Source: Dehalobacterium sp040766325 (GTDB lineage Bacteria; Bacillota; Dehalobacteriia; Dehalobacteriales; Dehalobacteriaceae). Taken from it: a DNA stretch of 64,000 nt. Shown here one piece after another: positions 17,561-26,800 of this stretch (the first letter of the stretch is position 1; the number at the start of each line of letters is the position of its first letter). Below the pieces are notes generated by a model. The model was not told where the DNA came from and made no database searches. It saw only the letters and a list, made by a program, of their open reading frames with translations. The translations under genes and the position numbers were made by a program. The DNA lies in contig JAXGQR010000009.1 of NCBI GenBank assembly GCA_040766325.1, forward strand, positions 73,591-137,590, given 5' to 3'.

Positions 17561-18166
17561 TTAAGATCTTCTTTTCATCACACGGGATAACAAAAATGCC
17601 AAAATACCCACGCCCAGCACGGTGTAAGTAATGTTAGAATATGTATCCATGACCTTAATAATATCCTCCCAGGAAGCACCTAAAAAAGCGCCCGTCTGAA
17701 CAAGGAGGGTGTTCCAGATAATGGTCCCCGCCGTGGTGAAAATTAGAAAAATAGGGAATCTCATCTGAGACAATCCCGCAGGAATCGAGATCAGACTGCG
17801 AATCACAGGAATCATGCGGCAAAAAAACACCGTCCAATAACCGTAACGTTGGAACCAGGAATCAGCCCGATAGACATCCGCTACCTTTAACCCTAAGTAA
17901 CGGCCGTAGCGAACCACAATTCTTTCCAGCCTATTTATATCAATAAGATAACCGATGCCATACAGGATCATGGCACCAAAAACAGATCCCAGGGTGGCCG
18001 AGATAATGACACCCAAAATAGACAGATTCGTATAAGTTGTCATAAAGCCACCTAAAGCAAGAATGACTTCTGAAGGAATTGGAGGGAAAACGTTTTCCAG
18101 GGTAATTAACAAAAATACACCTAAGTAGCCATATTGCCCCATCAGGTCGATAATCCAGTTTTGCAT
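17561..18166 (-). CDS. dedA: DedA family membrane protein
   Basis: 201-residue integral membrane protein of the DedA/VTT superfamily. It shows the conserved ENVFPPIPSEVILALGG segment (acidic, prolines), then the re-entrant loop RYGYWTVFFCRMIPVIRSLISIPAGLSQM with the conserved arginines and PAG. Four or five hydrophobic segments are visible. DedA proteins act in lipid (undecaprenyl phosphate or phospholipid) transbilayer movement and proton-motive-force balance. It starts 11 bp downstream of the MTA deaminase gene, so it may be the last gene of that operon. Confidence 0.92.
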   Translation of the reverse strand: MQNWIIDLMGQYGYLGVFLLITLENVFPPIPSEVILALGGFMTTYTNLSILGVIISATLGSVFGAMILYGIGYLIDINRLERIVVRYGRYLGLKVADVYRADSWFQRYGYWTVFFCRMIPVIRSLISIPAGLSQMRFPIFLIFTTAGTIIWNTLLVQTGAFLGASWEDIIKVMDTYSNITYTVLGVGILAFLLSRVMKRRS

Positions 18167-18176
18167 ACCCGCTCCT

Positions 18177-19484
18177 TTATTTTACTTGGTCTACCAATCT
18201 CCGCGTACATTTCTCAACCTCATATAGAATTCGTTCTTCGTCCAAGGTTAATAGTTGACGGTTTTCCATAACCACCTTACCATCTATCAATACCGTCTTG
18301 ACGTCGCTGCCCCGGGCAGCATACACTAGATGGGCCGATGCATCATGATGCGGATAAAGATGAGGCTGATGAAAATCTACTAAAATGATATCTGCTTTTT
18401 TGCCCACAGCAATTTGACCGATTTCCCCTGCTAAACCCAAAGCCTCGGCACCATTTTGGGTCGCCATTTCCAAGACTTGATAAGCAGGAAGCACCGTGGG
18501 ATCCATGGTAGCCACCTTCTGCAAAAAGCTGGCCGTTCTCATCTCTTCAATCATATCCAGGTTATTATTACTGGAAGCACCATCCGTTCCTAGGGCGACG
18601 GTAATCCCTTTTTCAAGCATCCGCGCCACCGGGGCAATGCCGCTGCCAAGCTTCATATTGCTCTGAGGATTATGGGCCACCTTAACCTTCTTGGCAGCCA
18701 ATAGATCCATTTCTTCCTCATTAACATGCACTACATGAGCAGCTAAGACATGGTGCTGAAATAATCCGATCTCATCCATCAATGCTACCGGTCTTTTACC
18801 GTAATCTTTTTCGATATCGGCCACCTCGGTAAGGGTTTCCGCTAAATGTATATGAATACCTACACCTAAGGATTCCACATAAGAGAGGACTTTTTTCAAA
18901 AAATCCGGCGGACAGGTATAAGGGGCATGAGGACCCATCATCGTGGTGATTCGTCCTTCGGCCTTGCCCTGCCAATTCTTAATAAAATTAACTGATTCTC
19001 CTAAAGCCTTATCTCCATTGGATCCCAGACCGGTCATGCCTCGAGCTAATACGCCCCGCATGCCGCTTTCATCCACAGCACGGGCGACTTCATCCATGAG
19101 AATATACATATCGGCAAAGGTCGTCGTACCGGACTTAATCATCTCCACGATGCTCAGCAAGGTTCCCCAATAAATATCCGAAGAGATCATTTCATTTTCA
19201 ATGGGCCAAATCTTTTTTTGCAGCCACTCCATTAAAGGCAGATCATCGGCGTAACTACGCAAGAGAGTCATGGCCCCGTGGGTATGGGTATTGATCAGAC
19301 CGGGGAGGGCAACACAATCGGTACCATCAATTACTTTGTCAAAATCCCCGTCTTCCGGGATTGGTCCCACACCACTGATTTTTCCGTTATAAATTGCGAT
19401 ATTTCCCTGCACCCACGGTTCTTCCCTTAAGGCCATTTCTTCAGTCATGGGGTAAATCAGGGCATTTTTGATTAATATCTTCAT
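18177..19484 (-). CDS. mtaD: 5-methylthioadenosine / S-adenosylhomocysteine (and probably 5'-deoxyadenosine) deaminase
   Basis: Amidohydrolase of 435 residues. The metal site is NTHTHGAM (His67, His69), with IHIHLAET near 216, a histidine in AHVVHVNEEE near 245, and ALGTDGASSNNN near 300 with the catalytic Asp. It deaminates MTA, SAH or 5'-deoxyadenosine to the inosine forms, as MtaD/DadD enzymes do. The gene lies just after the aldolase and in the same direction as mtnA and mtnP, whose product set requires a 6-oxopurine nucleoside if MtnP is the inosine type (see that entry). GAGGTG ribosome binding site before the ATG at 19484. Confidence 0.92.
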   Translation of the reverse strand: MKILIKNALIYPMTEEMALREEPWVQGNIAIYNGKISGVGPIPEDGDFDKVIDGTDCVALPGLINTHTHGAMTLLRSYADDLPLMEWLQKKIWPIENEMISSDIYWGTLLSIVEMIKSGTTTFADMYILMDEVARAVDESGMRGVLARGMTGLGSNGDKALGESVNFIKNWQGKAEGRITTMMGPHAPYTCPPDFLKKVLSYVESLGVGIHIHLAETLTEVADIEKDYGKRPVALMDEIGLFQHHVLAAHVVHVNEEEMDLLAAKKVKVAHNPQSNMKLGSGIAPVARMLEKGITVALGTDGASSNNNLDMIEEMRTASFLQKVATMDPTVLPAYQVLEMATQNGAEALGLAGEIGQIAVGKKADIILVDFHQPHLYPHHDASAHLVYAARGSDVKTVLIDGKVVMENRQLLTLDEERILYEVEKCTRRLVDQVK

Positions 19485-19498
19485 TACTTACACCTCAT

Positions 19499-20161
19499 TT
19501 ACTTCTTACTTTGTCCGTAATGTTTTAAGAAATTTTCCCGCAAATTTTTTATTTCCAGGTCATCCAAAACATGAGCTGTCCCCAAGGATTTGGCATTTAA
19601 AAAAACGAGAGCGAGTTTTTCTACTAAAACAGCAACAGTAAAGGCTTCCTCCAGAGTTCTCCCGAGGGCCACAACACCATGGTTCGCTAGTAAAACAGCG
19701 TTTCTGTTTTCTAAACCACGTACCCCATGCTGCGCCAATTCCAGAGACCCGGGCGGCGCGTAACGAGCCACTTCCACCGCTCCACCGATTAATTGAGCTG
19801 CTTCCTCTAACACAGGAGGAATCCGTTCCTGGGCTACAGCAAAGGAACAGGCATAATTACTGTGGGTATGCACAATTGCTCCTGCATCGGAGCGGGCTTT
19901 ATAGATTTCTTGATGCAATAGATATTCCGAAGAAGGTTTTCTCTTCCCATCCACAACCTCTCCGGCGAAATTCATGGTCACAATATCCTCGGTCTTTAAT
20001 TGATGATAGGCCATACCGCTGGGGGTAATATGATAATTCTTATGGTTGGGAACGCGGCAGCTGATATTCCCCCATGTGCCTACCACCAACTGAGTATCCA
20101 CGAGTTTTTTACCCACTTGGATTATTTCTTCTTTTAATTGTAAGGCAGAATAAATAATCAC
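19499..20161 (-). CDS. Class II aldolase (MtnB/FucA-like), probable 5-deoxyribulose- or methylthioribulose-1-phosphate aldolase
   Basis: Zinc-dependent class II aldolase/adducin fold, 220 residues. GTWGNISCR (phosphate binding), the SSEYLLHQEIY acid/base Glu, the Zn ligands in VHTHSNYACSFA, and ANHGVVALG are all visible. It resembles MtnB dehydratases, FucA and Ald2. With mtnA and mtnP beside it and no mtnK/W/X/D genes, cleavage to dihydroxyacetone phosphate plus an aldehyde (the 'DHAP shunt' described for MTA and 5'-deoxyadenosine) fits better than the aerobic methionine salvage dehydratase. That choice is inference. GTG start at 20161 with GAGGAGG upstream; mtaD follows after 14 bp. Confidence 0.85.
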   Translation of the reverse strand: MIIYSALQLKEEIIQVGKKLVDTQLVVGTWGNISCRVPNHKNYHITPSGMAYHQLKTEDIVTMNFAGEVVDGKRKPSSEYLLHQEIYKARSDAGAIVHTHSNYACSFAVAQERIPPVLEEAAQLIGGAVEVARYAPPGSLELAQHGVRGLENRNAVLLANHGVVALGRTLEEAFTVAVLVEKLALVFLNAKSLGTAHVLDDLEIKNLRENFLKHYGQSKK

Positions 20162-20189
20162 AGGAATCCTCCTCGATCCGCATCTTGAT

Positions 20190-21218
20190 TTAAGAGATTA
20201 TTTTGTAAACGTTTTCCTCATTAGGTTGATTAATAATTCCTCTTTCCGTAATAATGGCTGTAATCAAATGGTGGGGAGTAACATCAAATGCCGGATTAAA
20301 TACAGGCACATCCAAAGGTGCGGTCTGAACCCCCAAGACTCGTCTTACCTCTTCCGGACTTCTTTCTTCAATGGGAATATCCGCTCCCGAGTTAAGGGTT
20401 AAATCAAAGGTACTGGCCGGCGCCGCCACATAAAAAGGAATCCCATGGGCACGAGCCAATACCGCCAAGCTATAAGTACCAATTTTATTGGCCACATCTC
20501 CCCGGGCCGTAATCCGATCCGCTCCTACCAGGACCAGATCAACCCAACCCTTTTGCATTACGTATCCGGCCATGTTGTCTGTAATTAAGGTTACAGGAAT
20601 GTTTTCCTCCATTAGTTCAAAAGCGGTCAAGCGCGCACCCTGAAGGAGAGGCCTGGTTTCATCGGCAAAAACCCGCACCTTTTTACCACTATCATGGGCG
20701 GCACGAATCACGCCTAGAGCAGTGCCATAACCTCCTGTAGCTAAGGCTCCGGCATTGCAATGCGTGAGAATTGAAGCCTCATCGGGGATAAGTTCCCGGC
20801 CCAGCCGCCCCATTGTTTGATTCAGGGTTAAATCTTCCTGGAGAATTCCATGGGCTTCCCTAAGGAGGGTTTGATAGATCATAGCCGGTGATTGCTCCGG
20901 GTTAATGCATTTTTTCATGCGATCCAAAGCCCAGAAAAGATTGACTGCCGTAGGTCGGGAAGCGGCTAATGCTCCAGCGGCCAGACGCAGCTCTTCTAAA
21001 CAGGCAACCCGGTCCTGGGCACTGCCTGACCGGGCTGCCAAAACCAGACCATATGCCGCGGCACAACCAATAGCTGGTGCTCCCCGCACCACCAATCTTT
21101 TAATGGCGCTGACAACATCTTGATATTTTGTACAAGTATAATAACTTACTTCGCCGGGCAGCTTGGTCTGATCTAATAAAATCAGTTTATGGTCAACCCA
21201 GCGCATGGTTTCAAGCAC
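20190..21218 (-). CDS. mtnA: Methylthioribose-1-phosphate isomerase
   Basis: Converts MTR-1-P (or 5-deoxyribose-1-P) to the ribulose form. The family is related to eIF2B. The catalytic Cys154 (ILTHCNAGALATGGYGTALGV) and Asp234 (VGADRITARGDVANKIGTY) are both present, as is the VVRGAPAIGCAAAYG phosphate-binding loop near 43-57. Full length at 342. The start is GTG at 21218 with AGGTGGAG 4 nt upstream. mtnP lies 21 bp upstream and the aldolase 28 bp downstream. Confidence 0.95.
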   Translation of the reverse strand: MLETMRWVDHKLILLDQTKLPGEVSYYTCTKYQDVVSAIKRLVVRGAPAIGCAAAYGLVLAARSGSAQDRVACLEELRLAAGALAASRPTAVNLFWALDRMKKCINPEQSPAMIYQTLLREAHGILQEDLTLNQTMGRLGRELIPDEASILTHCNAGALATGGYGTALGVIRAAHDSGKKVRVFADETRPLLQGARLTAFELMEENIPVTLITDNMAGYVMQKGWVDLVLVGADRITARGDVANKIGTYSLAVLARAHGIPFYVAAPASTFDLTLNSGADIPIEERSPEEVRRVLGVQTAPLDVPVFNPAFDVTPHHLITAIITERGIINQPNEENVYKIIS

Positions 21219-21239
21219 TTCGCTCCACCTATCCTTTAT

Positions 21240-22016
21240 TTATTTTGAAGTATGGTCGCATTTGCACGTACGTTCTTCCGGGATTTTTTCTACTGTTTTC
21301 ATCAGTAGCTTGGACAAATTAGCACTGTTCTCCTCCATCACATCCAGCACTTCCTGATGGCTTAACTCTGTAGTGGAAATGCCGGCAGCAAAATTCGTCA
21401 CCATCCCGATAGTAGCATAGCAAAGGCCTGCTTCCCGGGCTAAAACTACTTCTGGAACACTGGTCATACCCACCAGGTCCCCTCCCAGCATTTTAAACAT
21501 GCGAATTTCTGCCGGTGTTTCAAAGCGCGGCCCTTCCGTGGTAACATAGGTGCCTCCCTGATGGACCTTCACAATCAAGCTCTTTGCCTCTTGGGCCAGA
21601 ATCTCTCTTAATTGGGGACAATAAGGATGGGTCATATCGGTTTGAGTGACCCCCTGATCTCCCCCATCAAAAAAAGTACTTACGCGGTTTTTCGTAAAAT
21701 CCAAAAATTGGTCCACGAGAACAAAGCTTCCCGGAGCCATGGTTTCATTTAAGGAACCTACCGCTGCCGTGGCCAGCACTCTCTTGACGCCCAGTTCTTT
21801 TAAAGCCCAGATATTGGCCCGATAATTAATTAAATGGGGCGGGAGGGACTGGGTTGCCCCGTGGCGGGCCAGAAAGATAATTTCATGACCCTGATAGGTA
21901 CCTTGGGCCACCTTCGCTTTTCCATAAGCATTTTCCACAATCATTTCCTGCACATTAGATAAAATACCCGGATTATAAACACCGGTGCCACCGATAATTG
22001 CGATTCTTGGTGCCAT
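21240..22016 (-). CDS. mtnP: Methylthio-nucleoside phosphorylase, probably methylthioinosine type
   Basis: Purine nucleoside phosphorylase of the MTAP/MTIP family, 258 residues: IAIIGGTGVYNPG (phosphate loop), LARHGATQSLPPHLINYRANIWAL, YVTTEGPRFETPAEIRMF and LVGMTSVPEVVLAREAGL. At the base-recognition position it has TNFAAGIS (Asn208), where adenine-specific MTAPs have an aspartate (human TDYDCW). Asn there suits a 6-oxopurine. Together with the MTA deaminase downstream this points to methylthioinosine or 5'-deoxyinosine as substrate. The ATG directly follows the ftsY stop codon, so translation is coupled. Confidence 0.9.
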   Translation of the reverse strand: MAPRIAIIGGTGVYNPGILSNVQEMIVENAYGKAKVAQGTYQGHEIIFLARHGATQSLPPHLINYRANIWALKELGVKRVLATAAVGSLNETMAPGSFVLVDQFLDFTKNRVSTFFDGGDQGVTQTDMTHPYCPQLREILAQEAKSLIVKVHQGGTYVTTEGPRFETPAEIRMFKMLGGDLVGMTSVPEVVLAREAGLCYATIGMVTNFAAGISTTELSHQEVLDVMEENSANLSKLLMKTVEKIPEERTCKCDHTSK

Positions 22017-22946
22017 TTACTCTTCCTCCCCTGCAAATAAGGCTTCAGAAAACTCCTTAGCTCGAAAATCTTTCAGATCATCGATCCCTTCCCCAATACC
22101 AATCAGTTTCACAGGAATCTTTAGTTCATCCCGAATGCCAATAATAACACCGCCTTTTGCGGTACCATCCAACTTTGTAAGGCAGATCCCTGTTACCTGA
22201 ACCACTTCACTAAAAAGCCGGGCCTGAGAAATGGCATTTTGACCTGTGGTGGCATCTACAACCAACAGCACTTCAACATTGGCTTCCGGTAATTCGCGGG
22301 AAACAATTTTACCAACCTTACGCAGTTCTTCCATTAAGTTAGTTTTGTTCTGAAGACGACCGGCAGTATCAATGATCAGTACATTATCCCGACGGGAGGC
22401 TAAAGATCTACAGGCATCAAAGACCACCGCACCGGGATCGGATCCTTCTTGATTGTGAATGACTTCTATCCCCACCCGCTGGCCCCAGATAAGCAACTGA
22501 TCAATAGCCGCCGCACGGAAAGTATCTCCTGCTGCCAGCAATACCCGGTGGTTTTCTTGCTTCAAACGGTGGGCCAGTTTGCCGATGGTGGTGGTTTTAC
22601 CGGCCCCATTGACCCCCACTACCAAAATGACATTCTTTTTGTCTTTGTCCACATTTAAACCCAGCTCTTCATTATCTCCTACTAGGATATGAGCAATTTC
22701 TTCTTTCATAACCTCCCAAAGCTGGGAGGCATCCTTGAGTTTCCGTTCTTTCACACGCTTGCGCATGGTTTCAACTAAGTCCATGGAAGTATTCACGCCT
22801 ACATCGGCTTGAATCAACATCTCTTCCAGCTCTTCAAATAAATCTTCATCAATGGTTTTATTAAAAGTTAAAACAGCAGAAACCTTGTCGACAAAACCTT
22901 GTCGGGTTTTTGTTAAACCCTCTTTTAGCTTATTAAATAAACCCAA
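22017..22946 (-). CDS. ftsY: SRP receptor FtsY
   Basis: SRP receptor GTPase, 309 residues, N and G domains only; the long acidic A domain of E. coli is absent, as is normal in Firmicutes. P-loop GVNGAGKTTTIGKLA near 110, DTAGRLQNK near 195, TKLDGTAKGG near 262. It receives ribosome-SRP complexes at the membrane. The start is TTG at 22946, placed by AAGGAGG 8 nt before it and by the GLFNKLKEGLTKTR family N-terminus. It is the first gene of a run that continues into mtnP-mtnA-aldolase-mtaD-dedA without terminators. Confidence 0.96.
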   Translation of the reverse strand: MGLFNKLKEGLTKTRQGFVDKVSAVLTFNKTIDEDLFEELEEMLIQADVGVNTSMDLVETMRKRVKERKLKDASQLWEVMKEEIAHILVGDNEELGLNVDKDKKNVILVVGVNGAGKTTTIGKLAHRLKQENHRVLLAAGDTFRAAAIDQLLIWGQRVGIEVIHNQEGSDPGAVVFDACRSLASRRDNVLIIDTAGRLQNKTNLMEELRKVGKIVSRELPEANVEVLLVVDATTGQNAISQARLFSEVVQVTGICLTKLDGTAKGGVIIGIRDELKIPVKLIGIGEGIDDLKDFRAKEFSEALFAGEEE

Positions 22947-23064
22947 CCTCTAGTCCTCCTTATCTACACTTTATTCACTAGGCCGCGTGACCTCGTCCAT
23001 ATTTTATCACACCAAGTTTATGATTACTACCGACTGTCCTGAAGAAAACCCCCCCCAAAAGATC

Positions 23065-23823
23065 CTAGATGTTAATACTCTCACCTACTTTTTGGAGAAA
23101 AATAGTGGGGATAAAATCCTCTTGCACCCGCCGATAATTGTTTAGGGTCAGTTTCGCCCATCCCTCATCAGATATCTTCCGCCGGGGCAGATGGAGAGCT
23201 ACAATGTGCCGCGGTTGAATATGATCTTCAATCACCTTTCTTGCCAAAGAACGAGCAACATAGGGAAATGGGGCAATTAATAAATCCACTTGAGCCTCCG
23301 GCAGATGATAAGCACAAAAGTTTTCCGCTTCAGGCTCAGCATCCCCCACATGGAGAATTTTTTTACCCCCACCCTCAATCAGATAAGCAATATGGTTTAT
23401 CTCCTTGAAGTCTCGTCCCATATGGTGCATCGGCAGAAAATGAATAGAAAGATCGCCCATCTGTAAAGATTTCTCGCTATTTGGGGACAAATCTTCCGGA
23501 CTTATACACCGGGAAGTCAGCTCAGCATCTAGGTGCAAAATCTCCCGGATCAGGTCTTGACTCCCGGCGACAAGGGCCTTCGGGTGATTTTTTAAAAATT
23601 GGACCGTGCTGGGGGCATCAAAATGATCTCGATGCTCATGGGTAAAAAGTAAAAGACTAAGATCATGAAAGGGAGGAACGCTCTCCATGATTTGCCTCTT
23701 GATGGTGTCAGGTAAGCCCTGATAGGGAGGAATGTGGGAAGCACATAATCCATCTACCAGGACTCTTTGCTTTTGAAAATCCAGGAGCACCCCTGCATTG
23801 GAAACATAAATAATTTTAAGCAC
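23065..23823 (-). CDS. Metallo-beta-lactamase-fold hydrolase (UlaG-like)
   Basis: 252-residue MBL-fold protein: KIIYVSNAGVLLDFQKQRVLVDG start, metal motif THEHRDHFD near residue 83-91, MHHMG near 155, and HVGDAEPE near 183 supplying the later ligands. It is similar to UlaG/YycJ-like 'L-ascorbate-6-P lactonase-type' hydrolases; the substrate is unknown. I placed the start at GTG 23823, giving an 8-bp overlap with the end of smc. The longer frame to 24006 is an overlap artefact that runs through smc in another phase. Translation is likely coupled to smc. Confidence 0.8.
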   Translation of the reverse strand: MLKIIYVSNAGVLLDFQKQRVLVDGLCASHIPPYQGLPDTIKRQIMESVPPFHDLSLLLFTHEHRDHFDAPSTVQFLKNHPKALVAGSQDLIREILHLDAELTSRCISPEDLSPNSEKSLQMGDLSIHFLPMHHMGRDFKEINHIAYLIEGGGKKILHVGDAEPEAENFCAYHLPEAQVDLLIAPFPYVARSLARKVIEDHIQPRHIVALHLPRRKISDEGWAKLTLNNYRRVQEDFIPTIFLQKVGESINI

Positions 23824-26800
23824 TGACAATCTCCATATCTGCCAATTTAACAGACAAGCATTTGGAAACCCCATTTTCCTCCATAGTAATACCATAGAGC
23901 AGATCCGCCACTTCCATGGTTCCCTGACGGTGCGATACAACGATGAATTGACTCTCTTGAGACAGTTCCTGCATAAAAGCGGCAAAACGATCCACATTCG
24001 TTTCATCTAAAGATGCCTCAATTTCATCTAGGACGCAAAAGGGACTGGGTTTAACACGGAGGATGGCAAACAGCAGGGCAATCCCTGTTAGGGCCTTTTC
24101 TCCTCCCGAGAACAAATTGAGATGCTGCAATTTTTTTCCCGGCGGTTGCACGACCAAATCAATCCCGGTTTCCAAGATATTTTCCCTATCGGTCATAACT
24201 AATTGAGCGCTGCCACCCCCAAAAAGCCTGGTAAAGGTTTCGTTAAAATGGCGACTTACTTGTTCAAAAGTATTTTGAAAACGTTGGGTGATAATCTGAT
24301 CCATCTCGTTGATCACCTTAAAAAGGGATCCTTTGGCTTCTACCAGATCCTTTTGTTGTTCCGTTAAAAATGAATAGCGCTCCGTAACTCTTTGATGCTC
24401 TTCAATAGCACTAAGGTTAATGGTGCCCAAAGCGTTGATTTCTCTGGCAATCTCGTTAATTCTCAAGGTTACCCCTTTTCTGGAGGGCAGATCTTCCTTT
24501 TTTAGGCGCGCCTGTTCAAAGGTTAAAGCGAATTTTTCATCCAGTCTTTCCCCTTGTTTTTCCCATTCCATCTCCAAACGATTCTTTTTTAATTCCCATT
24601 GGTGCAGTTCCTGGCCGAGGCGAGTTTGGATTTTAGCCATTTCACGATCTTCTTTTTCCAGCTCCGCAAGCTGCTGATTATCCGCTAAGCGCTTGTGTTT
24701 TTCTTCATTAAGGCACCTTTCCTCAACTTCTTTCTCCCGACTCAAGGCTAAGATCTGCTTTTTTTCCTCCTGAATCCCCATTTCCGTTTCTGCCAATTCA
24801 GCTTCCAGGGCCTTAGCCCCTTCTTTTTCTTGGGTCAGGTTGTGCAGCCTGCTTACCTTTTCTTCCTCTAAACGGTGCAGATTCCGTTTAGTCTCTCCCT
24901 CTTTCTGGATCAGTTCGGCCATTTTCACCTTCAGCTCGGTCAAATCATCATGATCTTCATTTAAACTTGTCTTTTGCTCTTTCAGCTCCTCCTGCAGGGA
25001 TAAAAGAGCGGTAGATAAATCCTGATTTTCCTTTTCTAGTCTCAGCTGCAACTCTAAAAGCACCTTTTTTTCTTGTTCCAGGTTTTCTTTTTCCCGTCTG
25101 TTGTCATCTATTTCCCCACGTACCGCCAGGATATTTTTCTCCGTCATGGTATGCGCTTCTCTCAGCTGATTCTCCTCTCGGAGATTTTGCATCAATTGGT
25201 GTTCCCATTCCCGGATCAGATTTTGTTTTTGCTCCAGTAAATTTTTCTCTGCATTGAGTCCTTTACGGCAATCTGCCAGATCTTGTACCGTTTTTTCAAA
25301 TTCTCCGGAGAGATTCTTGATCTTCTCTTCCAATTCCCCGATTTCATTAATCCGCGACAAGAGGTTTCGGCCCTTTTTTTGTTGGCTACCGCCGGTCAGA
25401 GAACCGCCGGCATGAATTTGATCTCCTTCTAAGGTGACGATTCTCACCTGATGTTTTAGAGCACGGGCCGCACTAAGGGCCGCATCCATGTCCCGAACCA
25501 CGAGAATCCGTTTTAAAAGGAAATCCACTGCCGGACGTACTTTGGCGTCACAGGTGAGCAAATCGGAGGCAAAGCCTAGTACTCCCTTCATATTTTGCAC
25601 CTTTGCCGCAAGGTCTTGATTATCCGGCCGGTGAATAACATTCAGAGGTAAAAAGGTGGCGCGTCCTCCCTTGATACTTTTTAAATATTCGATCCCATTT
25701 TTCGCATCCCCATCCGTTTCTGTAACAATGTCCTGAAGAGCACCGCCCAGAGCCGTTTCCACCGCGAGACGCATGGAATCCTTGACCTTAATTAATTCTG
25801 CCACCACCCCGACAACACCCCTTACCCCGGGATGCTTTTTCCGGGCCGCCAGTAAAAGCGCTTTGACGCCGGGAAAGTAGCCTTCATAATCATGCTGCAT
25901 TTCCTGTAATAAATTGAGTCGAGTTTTCATCCTTTGCAGTTCTTCTCTTTGTTCCACTTCCCGAGCGGTCATTTCTTTTTCTTTCTCTTCCAGCATGCTA
26001 ATCTTTTGGGATAAACCAACAATACTTTCTTCCGTCCATGCCTTCTCACGGCGCAAACCCTGTGTATTTAAACTTAAATCCTCTTGCTTTAACTGGTTAT
26101 CACGCAAAAATTGCTCAAATTCCCTTTCTTGCTCCAGTAATCGGGACCATAAATGATCCAGGGCTTGAACTTTTTGGCCGCAGGCAGAAATCTTATTTCG
26201 TAACTCAGCCATATTTTGCACCATCTCAAAAGAATCGTTTTTCAAAGATTCTATTTTTTCTTCCAGGGTGATAATTCCTGTGGTCTTATCCTTTTGAGCC
26301 TTTTCCCTGGCTTTGATAGAAGCATCATATTCCTGCACCGCTCCCCTTAGGGTGCTGTAGCGCTGTTTTTCCTGGAGGATACTTTGCTCCGATTGAGATA
26401 TCAATTGAGTCAATTTCTCAATTTCTTGGCGCGATTTTGTCAGTTCTTCCTTAATCGTATCCTGACGAGCTTTCCTCAGCCTGACCTCAGACTCTCCTTG
26501 CTCCAAACGGCTAAAAATCTGGAACACCTTTTGCTGTAGTTCATTAATTGTTTCATCCCGTTGAGTCAAGCGAAAACGCAATTCTTCAATACAGGCTTCA
26601 TTTTTTCCCCGCTGGACTTCCATCTCAAGATGTGCTCTTTGTTTTTCCGCTTCGTTACTTTGAGCCTCCTGGAGCTTTACATGGATATCTTCCAGGATAT
26701 GAACCAACAAATTTATTTCCAAGCGATCACTTTCCTCTTTTAAGGCAAGGTAAACCTTGGCTCTTTCCGCTTGCTCCCGCAGAGGTTCTATCTGCGATGA

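Noticed and set aside
23824..24006. Longer N-terminus for the metallo-hydrolase gene
   Set aside because: It runs inside the smc coding region in another phase, and its residues (MKRMWIVLPLLCRNC) do not resemble an MBL protein; GTG 23823 gives the family start.
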